NCBI RefSeq assembly: GCF_000764305.2
Contig: NW_025944763.1
Span: forward strand, 310,001 to 374,000
Reading direction: 5' to 3'
From: Hyalella azteca
Taxonomy: Eukaryota; Arthropoda; Malacostraca; Amphipoda; Hyalellidae
DNA length: 64,000 bases
Each line of letters begins with the position of its first letter. Positions within the stretch are counted from its first letter, which is position 1. The notes under the pieces were generated by a model. It worked only from the letters and a program-made list of their open reading frames with translations, was not told the origin of the DNA and searched no databases. This document shows, piece after piece, positions 48,597 through 61,250 of the stretch. The position numbers were made by a program, and so were the translations under genes.

Positions 48597-50984
48597 GAGT
48601 GTCCCGTATCAAGGTTATTATGAATTCGGAGCTCCTAATTCGGTTGTCCGACAAATTGATATAATGCGTACCGTCTCTCATGATTTTGTGGCAGCCAAAG
48701 ATTACTTCACCATATTTGAAGGTTTAATGTTTTTCATGACACTTTGAAACAGATATTTTGTTACCCACTTTACTTTTCATATTATTTCCTATTTATTTAA
48801 TTGGTGTTAAAAAAAAGCATAACCAATTATTACGCAAAATGCTCGTAAACTACTTACAGCTGACTAAAGAATAATTTATCAACGACAGACCAACTGCATG
48901 CAATTTATTTTCGAGTGATATCTTCGTATCGTGAGCTTTATAGCTCGGAAATGCATTAGCCGTTACCTTCTTCAATAGCCGCCGCCCTGCGATAATTATC
49001 TTTTAAGTGAAAATATTCAAGTCTCTTTAATCTGAACCACATCTGCCACAGCGACATTGGTCGAGCATTCACTATGAAGCTTTCCGATGCCTTCATCACA
49101 TTTCGATCTCATTTAGTCATCTTATCAAGTTCAACATATTAACGCACATATATCACGCCCAATGCATTATCTCAATAGGCACATTCAGCAGTCACCTCTC
49201 ACTTGAAGAATGCAGGAATAATTAGTTTTAAATGACGGACCAGACAGCAGTTAGTTCAGTCCTAGTTGTCTCTGTAGGAACGAGTCCCCGAGTATGACTA
49301 ACTGATGAAGGGGTTGTCAGATCAGGCCGCCCCAGACCTGACAGGGCAATTATCGTGAGCTCTTTTGAATAGATATTTAATGCACAGTACTAAATTAATC
49401 GTCTGCCGACAGCTTCCGAATCGAAAGAAAGAAATAAATGTCAGAGGCTGCTTAGTCATGCTCACTGGTCGCTCTCCGCCTCCACGTACCGCCTTCGCTT
49501 CAGCGGCGCCTCAGATCAAACGCACTTCATCTACGGACTGTAAATCTTCCTACTCGTAAATACGTTCCAGATATGCAGATTAAGATCACAAAATGTTAAA
49601 TTATCTGTAAAATTAAGGTATCATCGCTATATATGTAATTGCATATATTTACCTGGAACTGCAAAATTGAACGAAAAATTTGAAGACCAGTTGTTTTAAA
49701 TACAATCATATAATACTGATTAAATATGTTTTAAATTTAGTCTTCGTCATGTTTGGCCAATAAATTTTACGAGCAAATATGTCACCAGGAAGTTTCTATT
49801 GAAACATACATGCAACATTCTAAATGGATAGGTTTTCAAATCTTAATGCATAATTTGAAATGATTATTTAACCTACAACATCTGCCCCCACACATCCAAC
49901 TTTCTATTCATTCAGACATACATTTTAGAAGCGTTAAGTTCGCTAATTTTTTCAAGTCAAGAAGGAATATTTCAACTAAGTCTGATGGACAATGGACAAG
50001 GAAGAACATTGAATTTGACATTAGGAATTCATTGAAGGAATTCAGTGCCTGGGAGGACAGTTGTCGTACAGACAGGTGGACAGAAGCTAAGACGGATGCC
50101 ATCTGTTTACGACCAAGAAAGCTCATACAAGGTCCTCAGTACATTCACGTGCTGCGTTCACTACATAAACTCGTTAGATGATCGTAGATGTTGCGATCAC
50201 AGTAGTTAACAATTTGAACTTTCGGTTCAAAAGCTGGCAAGTGGCTCTCTAATGAATTGAAAACATTTCAATCATGGCGAGAAATACCCATATTTTAAAG
50301 GCTGGTCAACTGCTAAAAGGTTATTGAATATCGGAATTATTACATTGTAACGCAGATTGATCATTGCTTATTATGATCATGGCCGTTTTAACTTGCGGGT
50401 GATCGTCTCATGTGATCAACATGGTGAAACTCAATGCCCAATAACGAGTATTAATTACTAAACCAGGATAAAAATTTGAAAAACTTAGCAGAGAATTCTG
50501 ACAAAAACTTTCCTAACGCAAACATTTTTTCGAGATAATGACGTACAATTTTATGCTGATATTCTACCTCATCATCTTATTATTCATTTGTCCTTACTCT
50601 TCAAGGGCCGAATGTTTTGATATTATCTACCTTTCTAGGTATGTTTGGAAGCATGAAAATAGGATTTTAATTATACTCTTGATAATACTCGAAAAAATTT
50701 TTTTTACTGCGTTCCGTTTAAAGTAAAAGTAAAATTATGCTCGTAGAAATAAGAGAACCTGCACATATGAATATTTTGCGACAAATCGTATGCAATTTGA
50801 ATGACCACAAAATCCTAAATACACATAAACACTTATTCTTGATAAAATAACGCACACATCAAATGAATACCCGTATCCAGTTATTCCAAGAATTTTACAC
50901 AATTATTCATGCAATTCTCGTACAAGGTTATCAGATCATAAGCAATTTAAAATTAACTAACCTGTGCTACCCTTTAATGGGCGT
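48597..50984. other. gene-free stretch
   Basis: No gene recognised. A frame at 50538-50726 starts MTYNFMLIFYLIILLF with ...YSSRAEC, which resembles a signal peptide and cleavage site. The rest is a second hydrophobic run with no mature-peptide features, so I do not call it. Confidence 0.45.
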
Positions 50985-51125
50985 CGACGCTGGCGAGCCC
51001 TCAGGAGTGGCACCGAGATCATAACCACGGTCCTGCGAGGTGACCTTTCGAGACCCGAGCTTCTTCTTGAGATTTATGGCGGTGCTTTTCTCCTTTGGTG
51101 AGGGCGCTATCGTTCATTACATGAC
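50985..51125. other. GC-rich island, open on both strands
   Basis: About 140 bases clearly richer in G and C than the flanks. On the minus strand one frame reads SPKEKSTAINLKKKLGSRK, continues DRGYDLGATPEGSPASTPI and stops at about 50973. A second minus frame has an ATG and 32 codons. A plus frame also stays open for about 40 codons. A terminal exon of an unknown minus-strand gene is possible. No domain recognised. Confidence 0.3.
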
Positions 51126-51548
51126 TCGGGATAACCAAGAGCTGACACAATGATATTGTGCAAGCAGCAACATTTGCATGCAGAACGGCGTATCAAAAAA
51201 TGAAATGCTACCACGGCAACCTGGAAAGAAGTTCCGTCACGCCTGGTAAAATTACTGCGAATGACTGAATTCAATTAAAAATGTAGATAACGATGATTGC
51301 ATTCCATGTTCTAAAAGAAATAAATTTTAGTTATATATTTAAATTTAATGATTAAAACTTATATATTAAAACTAACTAATTGATTGATTAATTTAAACTT
51401 TCAAATCATTTTAACTTGGAGCAATTCCTCCTGACGTTTCACGTGAGATGCATACTAGTTCAAGTTTTTACCAGTTTACCTTCAGTTAATTTAATTACAC
51501 ATTATCAAATATATCGGACAGAACTACGTAGACGGCTTTTGTTGCTGA
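51126..51548. other. gene-free AT-rich stretch
   Basis: Nothing recognised. Confidence 0.5.
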
Positions 51549-52330
51549 TGTTCAAGAGACGACGAGAGAAAGAACCGACGTCCGGAAAGGTGGCTTTTGC
51601 CGTTAATGTTCAAGTGACGATGAGAGAAAGAATCGACGTCCGGATAGGTGGCTTTTGCCGTTAATGTTCAAGAGACGAGGGGAGCGCAGCCGTGCACCAC
51701 CAATTTTGTGCACCAATAAGCCTCGAATCGAACGCCTTGGATCTCTCCGGACATCCACCAATCATCCGTGAACCACTCGGCTTTGTCCTCCTCCGGCCTT
51801 GCATAGAACCTGCCGTGCACCACCAGGCCGCGGATCGAATATGACTTCCGGGCATCGGTAAATTACGTAATTTTATGTTCACCGCATCTGAGGTTAGGTT
51901 TCAGATAGCATAGTTCTGTTCTAAAATTTATCGTCCTTCGACGTGTGGCCGTTCGACCGGGGGCTGGTTCGACGCACGGTCTAGATATGATGGTCCGGAG
52001 GTGTTGTAGGCCACGTTCCGGAAGGCAGGAATCATGATGGTCCATTACAGCCAGGGCAGTGGTGGTCTTCGGCAGGCGACCCACAATTAATGAGAGAAAG
52101 AACCGACGTTCGGACAGGTGGTTTTTGCCGCTAATGTTCAAGTGATGATGGGGGAAAGAACCGACGTCCGGACAGGTGGTTTTTGCCGCTAATGTTCAAG
52201 TGACGATGGGGGAAAGAACCGACGTCCGGACAGGTGGCTTTTGGCGCTAATGTTCAAGTGACGATGGGGGAAAGAATCACGTACGTACAGAATGGTTGCT
52301 TTTGCCTCTGATGTTTAGGGGAAGCGCAGT
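51549..52330. repeat. 58-bp tandem array in two blocks split by a 400-bp segment
   Basis: Block one has units at 51549, 51607 and a truncated one at 51665. Block two (about 52088-52330) has four units. The unit holds TGTTCAAG(A/T)GACGA, GAAAGAACCGACGTCCGGA and AGGTGGCTTTTGCCG. Both blocks end in a similar AGGGGA(A)GCGCAG sequence (51676-51687, 52317-52328), suggesting that array plus edge was duplicated, not that a single array was interrupted. The middle segment (51688-52087) is GC-rich and itself carries GCCGTGCACCACCA twice (about 51688 and 51811). Confidence 0.93.
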
Positions 52331-55287
52331 GATTTTGGAGTGGATGCAAGAGACATTACTGTAACTTTGTAATCTCTACAGTGAAATTCAATATTGTGAA
52401 AAGTCACCTAAACATAATTTCCTTGGATATTTAAACATCGGCCGTGTTATGATGGAACTAACTAATTGCTTGAAAACTTTGGAGAATATTTGATTCGCTC
52501 CTCAACCCTTAATCCAATTAACTAAAATTGCAATAAGCCTCCACATAATTGCTTCTACAGCGCGAATAGCTTAATACTCTCATATGATTATATAATTCAC
52601 CCACATTGTCTAAATTTCATCGATAAACAACGTTAACTGCTGTTACAATGCGAATATTAATGAGATATTACAACTATGATAGGAGTCTATGCACGCCTAC
52701 ATTTTAAATACTCATGCCCAAATAGGTTACCAAGTTGGGTCCCAAATAAGTCTATAGAGAATTATTGCCCGAGCTTACACCGAAGAGATACGTGCGACGC
52801 CGAACATTTTTGTATCTACTTAAGAGTAGTCAGATTCTTATACGTCCCCACGATGCTCGTAAGTTTCACCGAAGTCTTAAGTACAGATTCCATGCCTGCT
52901 GTCGGTAGTACTTATTCTTTGGCTACACTCATGAATACAATGATTTATAAATCAGTCTGTCATAATTACTCCGTAATATATTCTACCGTGTCCCTCACAC
53001 AGTCAAGATCATTATTATTTACATATACTGCCGTGCCTAGCAGTCTCATAATCACATACCTCTTCAAATCTACTGCCCTGTCTGTCAGACTGTGATAATC
53101 TCCTCATAAAATATAGCCTAATACCTCTCAGTCTACTATGAACACTATTAGAAATCTACTGCCGTTATTGCCTCGTCAAATATACTATACAGTCTGTCGT
53201 TATTGTCTTGTCAAATATACTTGCGTGCATCTATTAAGATGTTGGATAGTGTATTGTTAATATCGGCAGCTATTAAGCCCTCAATTAGAGTTACATTTCA
53301 CATGCAACATTGTGGGTGATCCAGAAGCGTGATATGGAGTTCGTACGACATCGTCAACCAGAATGTTGTTATAAAAATCTTTCTTCTATGTTGTCTCTAT
53401 TATAGTTATTTAAAAAAAGTTAAAAGTTATTTCAAGATGCACCACCTCTACTTAATCGCATCGTATGACATGAAAGGTTTAGGTTTAAATTGCTGGACAT
53501 CAGCACGAGTTTCATTGTGTTGCATAGCAAAATATTTCCTAGTATTTGCTAGGAAATTAGAATGAAAGTGCCTGGGGTGATGAAGTGAATTGAATCTCAA
53601 ATATACACGCAACACAGTCGCCGTCCGTGCAGCAAACAATCGCAACGTTTAGCAAATGCCAAATGCATTGGATGTTCGTAAAAATGCAATAGATGCTGGC
53701 CTGATTGCATCTTTTGCTTACCTGCATGTTTATACAATTATCTTCCATGCATCTCACACTAGATGCGTCCGGCCAAATACTGCAGTAATACCTGACGCTC
53801 AAAAGCATTTCACAGCCTCCAGGATCTCAATAATATTAAGGGCTGAAGCATATCTTCAACTTAAGTTATTGTAAGCAGTATAGAATAATTCTGGAGTTCA
53901 CTGTTTGAAAAAGATCTTCAATTGTATTCAGGAGCGGCTGACAATTCATTCGCTGCTGGTCTCTTAATTAGCGCACTATGGTGCGCAAAAACCAACACGT
54001 GTCAAACGAAAACTGATAAATTATTCTTGAAACACAAGAATTAATTTTTAATCAACTTATCAAGAGGATTACAACACACAGGTTACAAATTTTGTAATTT
54101 GATTCATATTTTTATGTTGTTGATTTTTGTATTATAATTTACTTTTTTAGCATATATGTTCAACGGCAGATTATATTTAATTTTTAGCAGTGAAATTGTA
54201 TTTCAGTGGATTTTTAGTGATTTAAAATGCCAAACTTTCATCAATCAAACATTTGAAAATTATGAGAAAAAACATGTAAAAGATTATGAAGAGGCCATCG
54301 TTCAGTTGCTGAAGTCGGGACTAACACGAACTTCATAAATAAAATTCCTTCGATATTCATAAAGTCTGAATTTATTTGTTAGATTTGCAGGGGAATTTTT
54401 CACATATTCAATTGCTGAATTTGAAGTATTTTACCAGATTGTGGGAATTATTCCCTATTCCACGCTCGCGCGTTTATTTTAAATTCTGTTCGCTCGTTCG
54501 ATAGCTCGATGACTCATCCGAGTCGCCCTCACGACCCAAGCTCTCAGCAGGTCAGACTCGCCATGTGCAGCGCAACTTTTCGAAGCAAGGTCAAGGTTAA
54601 TTAGCGTTGTTTTCCCAATCATTCTAATTAAATCAGTGCTATATCATATACTTTACGAGAATCATATGTCTTAAACATGTTCCCATATCGAGTGACTTTC
54701 CGAACGTGTTCTTAGGTGTTAACTAAGATACTTCTAAATAACTGTGGTTTTAAGACTCCACTAATCAATGGTCTTTGGAAACAAAAGTTCAAATACATTT
54801 CTGAGGCAAGCATATGCTATAAAAACCTCTTATTTTATTTTAGTCAACATTTTTTCATTCACCGAAGGAATTATTGGTGCACCCTAAAACCTAATTCAAG
54901 GCGAGCTGTTCACTTACGATTACTGGATGAATAGTGAATTTTGAATGCAAAAGCTGGTGCGCGCAAACGTTCATGCCGTGAATCGTAGAACTGCTTGGCA
55001 AAAAGTGCAACGAACGGCGATTCTTGCGAAGTTAGGGACACGAGAGCGCCATTGCTGGCTCGGAATCACCTCTTCTGCCACGGAGCGATGATTGCATCCC
55101 AATCCGCAGTCTCGGCAGCGCAGTCGCGGCCCCGATCCTCCGTCTTGCAGAAACAGAACAAAGAGATTTACTTGAGTTCTGTTCTAACCGTTGAGGCAGG
55201 AGGTTGTTTGTGCTGAGCTCCCGTGACAGTAGTCGGCTTCGGCCGGCTGCTACGTCATCTTTCTGGAACTATCCTCCTCAAACATCT
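52331..55287. other. gene-free stretch with a diverged tandem zone
   Basis: The longest uninterrupted frame of the window (139 codons, ATG at 52676) ends inside a degenerate repeat zone (about 52900-53225) made of TCTACTGCC, CTGTCAGACTGT and TCAAATATAC elements (for example CCTCGTCAAATATACTATAC and CTTGTCAAATATACTTGCG). I regard the frame as fortuitous. 54935-55240 is GC-richer with no recognised gene. No other elements seen. Confidence 0.45.
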
Positions 55288-55392
55288 GCCCTGGAGTGGG
55301 GCTTTCTGCCCTGGAGTGGGACTTTCTGCCCTGGAGTGGGGGCTTTCTGCCCTGGAGTGGTGCTCTCCGCCCCGGTGTGGTCTCCACTTTGG
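55288..55392. repeat. 20-bp minisatellite, about five copies
   Basis: GCCCTGGAGTGGGGCTTTCT repeats at 55288, 55308, 55328 and 55349, then decays (GCCCCGGTGTGGTCTCC). Copy lengths are 20-21 bp; the first three are nearly identical. Confidence 0.95.
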
Positions 55393-58300
55393 TGGCCCCG
55401 TTCTGCAACCCTTCAGCCATTGAGAAATCTCGATTTTTTTTTCAAGACACCCAATATTGTACCTTAAAACAAAATTCAGTCAAATTCCTTGAACTGTTCT
55501 GACGTGGGGCCGCATTGAACAAGTCTTCAGAGGCTCCCATAAATTCCAACTAAAGAAAAGAAAAGAGATTTACTTACGTAGCACACAATATTTTTCCAAG
55601 CCACGCTCAAGGTTCGTTGATTTGGTGGGTATTTGAAACATCCGAAATATCGACTTATGGAAATGCGATTGCAAAAGTAAAATTTCGGTATAATTTCTCA
55701 GACGACTGATGGCTGCAATGACGAACAAAGTCGATTACTCGTAGTTGTAACATGAATTTTTAGAAGCCGGATTTTTCAAATAATTTACTTGGTTTACAAA
55801 CAATTAATTCATTAGTATTATTGATAAAAGTATCTCTAAAAAATAAAACTGATTCTTATTCATTCCATGAATCTTCAAATTCAGCTAAATATAAGCCCCT
55901 TACTGGAATTAAGCAAATTCTTACTATGTCAGGTAACTTACCAAATTGATGCAAATCCATGGTATGAAGACACTACCAGAATACTCTCTTACTAACAGAA
56001 TAATACTGTGTGATATGACGAGAGTACTATAGTAATGTCGTTCAGTATTATTCACGATGATGGCTACAGTATTCTGGCTCTTAGGTTATCAGAAAATGGA
56101 TTCTACGAGAAGCAAAACTCGTTTCTTGGGCATCCAAACGAAGTCCTTTAACCCGGGCCGTATTTCTTCATGATGAGATCTATGTTTGGAAGCGCCTGCG
56201 ATGCGGCTGCCTAGTAAATAAGTAGACAATTTTGAAGGGCTGTCAGGCAACTTTCTCTCAATTCTTGAACGTGAATAGATAAGGATGAGTAACCGTGTTA
56301 CTATCGCTGACGAAGTCTAGGCTTCCTTTGCACAATGGCAGAAAAAACTTCAGCCGTCGTCTGCTGAAACTGACGCAGTTCAAATCGAGCACGCCATCTT
56401 TTGAGCCCAAGTCTGACATATTACGCTGGGTCTCCACCAGCCAAGAGCATATTATTTCTTCACGTCGCAATTCAGGGCAGAAGTTTTCGATATGCCAATT
56501 TTATTAGCAATCTTGGCATGATGTGTATCAGCTGACAACATAAAAACACATTGGAATCAAGTGTGCTGGGAAGCCTCTTATTTTTATGCAAGTGAACGAA
56601 TGTGCAGGCAAGAATAAGGCTTGCGTTTAGCCTTGCATGAGTACGTTGATATCTAATTGCAACTTAGCACAATTTCCTAAGGTATTAATTCGGTATTTGA
56701 TCATCAGGGATATCGCAGTTGAAAAAACCTCGGACTACATTTTCGCGAAAAATTTTTATTCTGCATGAAATTATAACTTTTTTATTTATTTTTCGTTAAG
56801 TCTTACGAATTTTCCCGTTAGATCGATCATCGTCACGCATGTGAACTGACTTGCTGGTCAAGCTGGTGCAGGAGCGCTAAAAGCCTTTCGCAGCATTTGA
56901 ACGATCGATCCTAATCCGAATACAGACTCGTAATCTAGAAGACAACTCTGATCTTTAGACTCTGATTCTTATACCTTGACCTCCATGCGGTCGTTAGCTC
57001 GATCACTAACTTAATTAGTTCGTTTTGCAAGTTGTACTATATTTTGAAATGTTAAATATGTGTAAACTGTTCATATAATTTTTTGGGCGCTATATAGCTC
57101 ATTACAAATGTATTGGCAATTTAAATGAAACGTTTCCTCGATTTTGTAAGGTTTCGCAATGGAAGATTTTGTTGTCGTGAAACATTATGTCCAGCAACAA
57201 GCCCTTTTTTCCCCATAACGCAACAGACATTGGACTCTCATAAATTTACAACATTTATCAGGAATGAGTTCTTGGTATATGACATGATGCTAGATCGCCT
57301 ATCATTTCGCTCCCAGTTACTCCGTCGCATATTTATCCTAATAATGTCAATAAAAAAAGCAACATTAACACGTGTACGATGATTTTTATCTTGATCACAA
57401 CGCGAGACTATTTTGTTGAACTTCTTCCTTTCCACTATAGTGAAGTAGAGCAGTGGTATCACCGGCCAACGATATTATATACCGACGCTCCGTAACAGCA
57501 AAGAGGTGTTATTAGGGAACTTCAGACGCCCGTGCCAGCATTCATTCATGCAATACGATTTATTTCTGTTTTTCACCGCAGCAATTTTACGATGGGTGTA
57601 CTCGAAGATCACCTCCACACACCCGCACCTACACAATGCACCCCATGGGGGGCTTCATTACGAGTGTTTGCTTTAGAGGACAGCCCGCCACCCCGTCATC
57701 GGCACGAGGCGTGAGACTGCGTCTAATTTATGTTGGCAAAAATATTAGGACGTAAACCAAGAAATAATTCAGTGATCATAAGTTATACGATGACCCTAAA
57801 TTTGTGTTCATGTCTGCGTTTAGAAGTTTTGGATGAAACTCCGTCATGTTTATATTCGCATTTGATGAACAATTGCGGGCTGGAATTCGGCACTAAATGG
57901 GGGATCGGAAGTTCGTCAATCTAAAGGATTTAAAACGAAATTACCAATAATGGATTTGATCTCAGAATTGACGATCATTTTTTGAACGTTCTATTATACG
58001 AAAATGTTTGAAGGATCAATATGCACGGGGAGAACACGCAAAAATTTGCATCCTGAATGCATTTCATTAACGAAATTATACTTCCGCGTTACTATATTCG
58101 ATTCAAAAGTTTGTTTTAAATTCGCCTATTTAAATGATATTTATGGCGAAGGGTGAGAATATAAGTTGGAGCAAAAGCCTGAAAAATATCAGGCTAGGAT
58201 TATATTTAAGTTAAATTTAAAAATTTTAGTTCAAGAATGAAAGTTAGGTAAACAAATCAGTAAATGCCCTTATTCTCATTCGGTCGCAATATATATAACC

Positions 58301-58983
58301 ATGACCGTGTTTTGCATTTTCCCTATAGGAAAACGCAAAGGAAAATTCCCATTGCTCACTATAGGAAAAACAAACATAGGATTAATTCGGCTTAGCCTCG
58401 AGGTACTGCAAAAGTATTGGAGCCTGACAGAGGCGGTGGCTTTTCTGTGACGAGCAAACGATAAAAATGATGACTTGCGGAAATGGGGGACTTTTGTTGA
58501 AAAAAAGGGTTATGAATAATTCCGTAGTGAGTGTGGATTAATTCCGATTCGTAGAAATGGCAGAATTTGAAAAATAATATCGCGTATGTTAAGCAAAAAA
58601 TTAAATGTTCAGTCCTCTCTCGATATTAAGAATAAAGCATATTTAAAACGTCGCCCGTTGAGTATGAATATTATCATGATCAATAGCAATAATTTGTGAT
58701 GTTGACGTCACCTCGGTGACAGCACTCACGCGCACAAACATCCAGTGAAAGATTTATTAGCGACTGAATTTTTATCGCCAGCTGAAAGTCCATGGTGAGC
58801 CAAATCTGTTAATGGCGGCATCAGGTAAATCTCATTACGGAAGAAATGCCATCAGGTAACTTCACTCATTGCAGGATCCTCATTGCGACTTGAACTGCCC
58901 GGATCACGTACGTTCAGAAAAGCTTATCTGCATTTTGCATTTCAACGCAGTTGAAGTCAGCCATATGCAGCCACCTGGCTTGA
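55393..58983. other. gene-free stretch
   Basis: No gene recognised. An 11-bp perfect inverted repeat GAATAATACTG/CAGTATTATTC spans 55998-56053. Antiparallel 70-codon frames at 56258-56507 are both open. CTATAGGAAAA is repeated at about 58324 and 58363. Confidence 0.5.
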
Positions 58984-59026
58984 CCCCCTTGATACCCCGA
59001 CCCCTTCTCTGTCCCCTCCTGACCCC
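58984..59026 (-). other. potential G-quadruplex (minus strand)
   Basis: The plus strand has five C-runs (58984-58988, 58995-58998, 59001-59004, 59013-59016, 59023-59026). The minus strand therefore reads five runs of four or five G separated by 6, 8, 2 and 6 bases. This meets a slightly relaxed quadruplex definition. It lies in a pyrimidine-rich strand segment (58977-59045). Confidence 0.6.
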
Positions 59027-59924
59027 AACATCTGCTCACAATTGACCTCTGTTTAGCCTGAAACATCAGTGCAAGCCATCATCTAGTTCAGCCCAAGTTT
59101 TGGACCATGAGGGGTCGGGTTCGCCCTGGTCATCGAGGGCATTTTTGACGAAGAGAAGTGTCCCTTGTGAGGCCATATGTCACGTGGTCGTGGTGCCGCT
59201 CTGACGGCTTGTGACAAAAGAGTACTCATGAAGGAGAGGCTGCGGCTCGAGCCGGTTCCTCCTTTGCTTGGAGTTTTTTCCAAGCATGTGTGTCTGAGCA
59301 ACTGAAAGTAATGATTGAACAGTTTGTCCGGCTACACGCACATAGACAATGCGTCCTCTGTTGCAGCCTTTGTTCTCAAATGGATCGGTAAACTTGTTAG
59401 GATTATTTCAAGTAAGACTTGTGGTCTTACAACATAAGCCGAAATTTATTCACTTTGAAGAAACTCTCAAGCTTCATCATTATTCTTCACAAGCTTATGG
59501 GAGCTGGCAGCAGCTGCTAAACATTTCTCTACCAAAGGGATTTTTTTGCTGTGAAAACGAATTCTCTTCTTGCTTCCGATCTCGGTTACGCCCGTCATTT
59601 ATAATATATGGATAATTGGTATTTTACTTTGGTCAAAAATAGTATATGGAAAGCAGGTATTTTATTTAATCAATATTATATAAGATAATAGAAATTGAAG
59701 GCAATGGAAACGATCAGGCTGCTAAATCTTTCGGCACAGGATCTGTATGACAGCTCCATTAATGTCAAATTCCAATACCAATAGAAGTGTATCTAGCTGC
59801 GATATTTTGTTTGCATTGCAATAAAAATGGAGACCAAAGTATCCCTTATAATAAAATACAGTCGTGTTCGAAAACTTAATTGCCAGTTCCAATTATTTTT
59901 GGATTAATTCTCTATAACGTTTAG
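59027..59924. other. gene-free stretch
   Basis: GC-richer at 59085-59300, AT-rich after. A sequence TA-CAGTCGTGTTCGAAAAC at 59857-59875 resembles the terminus of Tc1-like elements, but I found no partner end. Confidence 0.45.
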
Positions 59925-60705
59925 GGACGAACGTCATCTTGGCAACGTTATTGCACGAACGTTTCGCGAATGTCCCTGGGCAAACGCAATTCTGAAATTT
60001 CGTAATCGTTACTCGGCCAACGTCATTTCTGGAAAGTTACTGGATGAACGCCATTCGATAACGTTACTCGTTCTAATTAAGCGGACGTCATCCTTAGAAC
60101 GTTTCTGGGCGACCACCATCTTGCAAACTCAACTGAGCATACATCTCGAGAACAGAATTAGGAAAGAGATACCGGTGCAACGTTTCTGGGAGAACTTCAA
60201 CGAAGAAACGATATCAGAACGTTAATGTAAAATGTTGGGAAGAGCTGACGATACTGTATAGAAAGTCATTGTGACCTGGTTGTTAAGACAACGAAATGGG
60301 AGATGCCATAAAACGTTGGTAGGAAGAACATCACCTGAGCGTTACGAGGTCTAGTGAGTTACTATAACTGGGATAGAATGTTACTAGGAAGAACATTATT
60401 CGAGGGTTACTAAGTCTAGTGAGATACCATAACTGAAAAGAACTTGGTTACTTGGAAGAATATTACCCAGCGTTACTATAGGTCTACCTAGATCTACTGA
60501 GGTATCAAACTGGCTTGAACGTTACTAGGAAGAAAATCACTATAGCTATAGAAAATTCCTATAGCCTATGGCCTAGTGAGATTCCACAACTGGATAGAAC
60601 GTAACTAGGAAGAACATCACCTAGCGTTACTTGGTCTAGTGAGTTATCATAACTGGCTTGAACGTTACTAGGAAGAACATCACCTAGCGTAACTAGGTGT
60701 GATGA
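59925..60705. repeat. 63-65-bp tandem array, old left part and younger right part
   Basis: Clear copies with AACGTTACTAGGAAGAA or close variants start at 60312, 60377, 60441, 60518, 60598 and 60661 (spacing 65, 64, 77, 80, 63). Each carries CATCACCTAGCGTTAC, GGTCTAGTGAG and ATAACTGG blocks. The fifth interval contains an insertion rich in CTATAG. From 59925 to about 60250 only degenerate fragments recur (GAACGTCATCTTGG, AACGTTA, ACGTTTCTGGG), an apparently older version of the same repeat. Confidence 0.88.
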
Positions 60706-60996
60706 TGGTCCTGGGAAGCACTCTCACGCTGAGCGCTGACGCCATTAGGCTAAATTATGAGGTCACTTAATCATTTTTTATTGGATCCACGAACACCAGA
60801 TGATTGCCATCATCAAAAGGCTTTATCAGGTGGGAGAAGCGCCCCTTGAAAGATAATTACGAACGCATTATCAGTGGCCAACATTTGTCCGCCTGTGTGC
60901 CGCAGATAATAAGGCTCTTGTATATGTCAGGGTAGCAGACTTCCTCTGCAACTGCCTGAGGGCGAAGCTAGCAATTCCCAGCCTTATGAGTGCAGA
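60706..60996. other. unique spacer between arrays
   Basis: Nothing recognised. Confidence 0.5.
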
Positions 60997-61250
60997 TCCT
61001 GCTCGCCAGTTGCTCCCATGGGGAATGATGAGCGAAGTTATAATGTTACCATCGTTCCTGCTCGCCAGTTGCTCCCATGGGGAATGATGAGCGAAGTTAT
61101 AATGTTACCATCGTTCCTGCTCGCCAGTTGCTCCCATGGGGAATGATGAGCGAAGTTATAATGTTACCATCGTTCCTGCTCGCCAGTTGCTCCCAGGGGG
61201 AATGATGAGCGAAGTTATAATGCAACCATCGCTCCTGTTCACAATTTGCA
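60997..61250. repeat. 59-bp tandem array, four nearly identical copies plus a partial
   Basis: Units start at 60997, 61056, 61115, 61174 and 61233 with TCCTGCTCGCCAGTTGCTCC and contain GAATGATGAGCGAAGTTATA. The first three full units are identical by eye; the fourth has one CATG to CAGG change and then GTT to GCA. High identity implies recent amplification. Confidence 0.97.

Noticed and set aside
50538..50726. Signal-peptide-like 62-residue frame
   Set aside because: AT-rich codons give hydrophobic residues by default; no mature peptide pattern follows and it ends in another hydrophobic run.
39362..51213. A 25-base near-match (22/25) between 39362-39386 and 51189-51213
   Set aside because: Similarity does not extend into the flanks, and a match of this size is expected about once by chance in a window of this length.
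52676..53095. Longest uninterrupted ATG frame in the window (139 codons)
   Set aside because: Its second half lies in a degenerate tandem zone, composition is not protein-like and no domain is visible.
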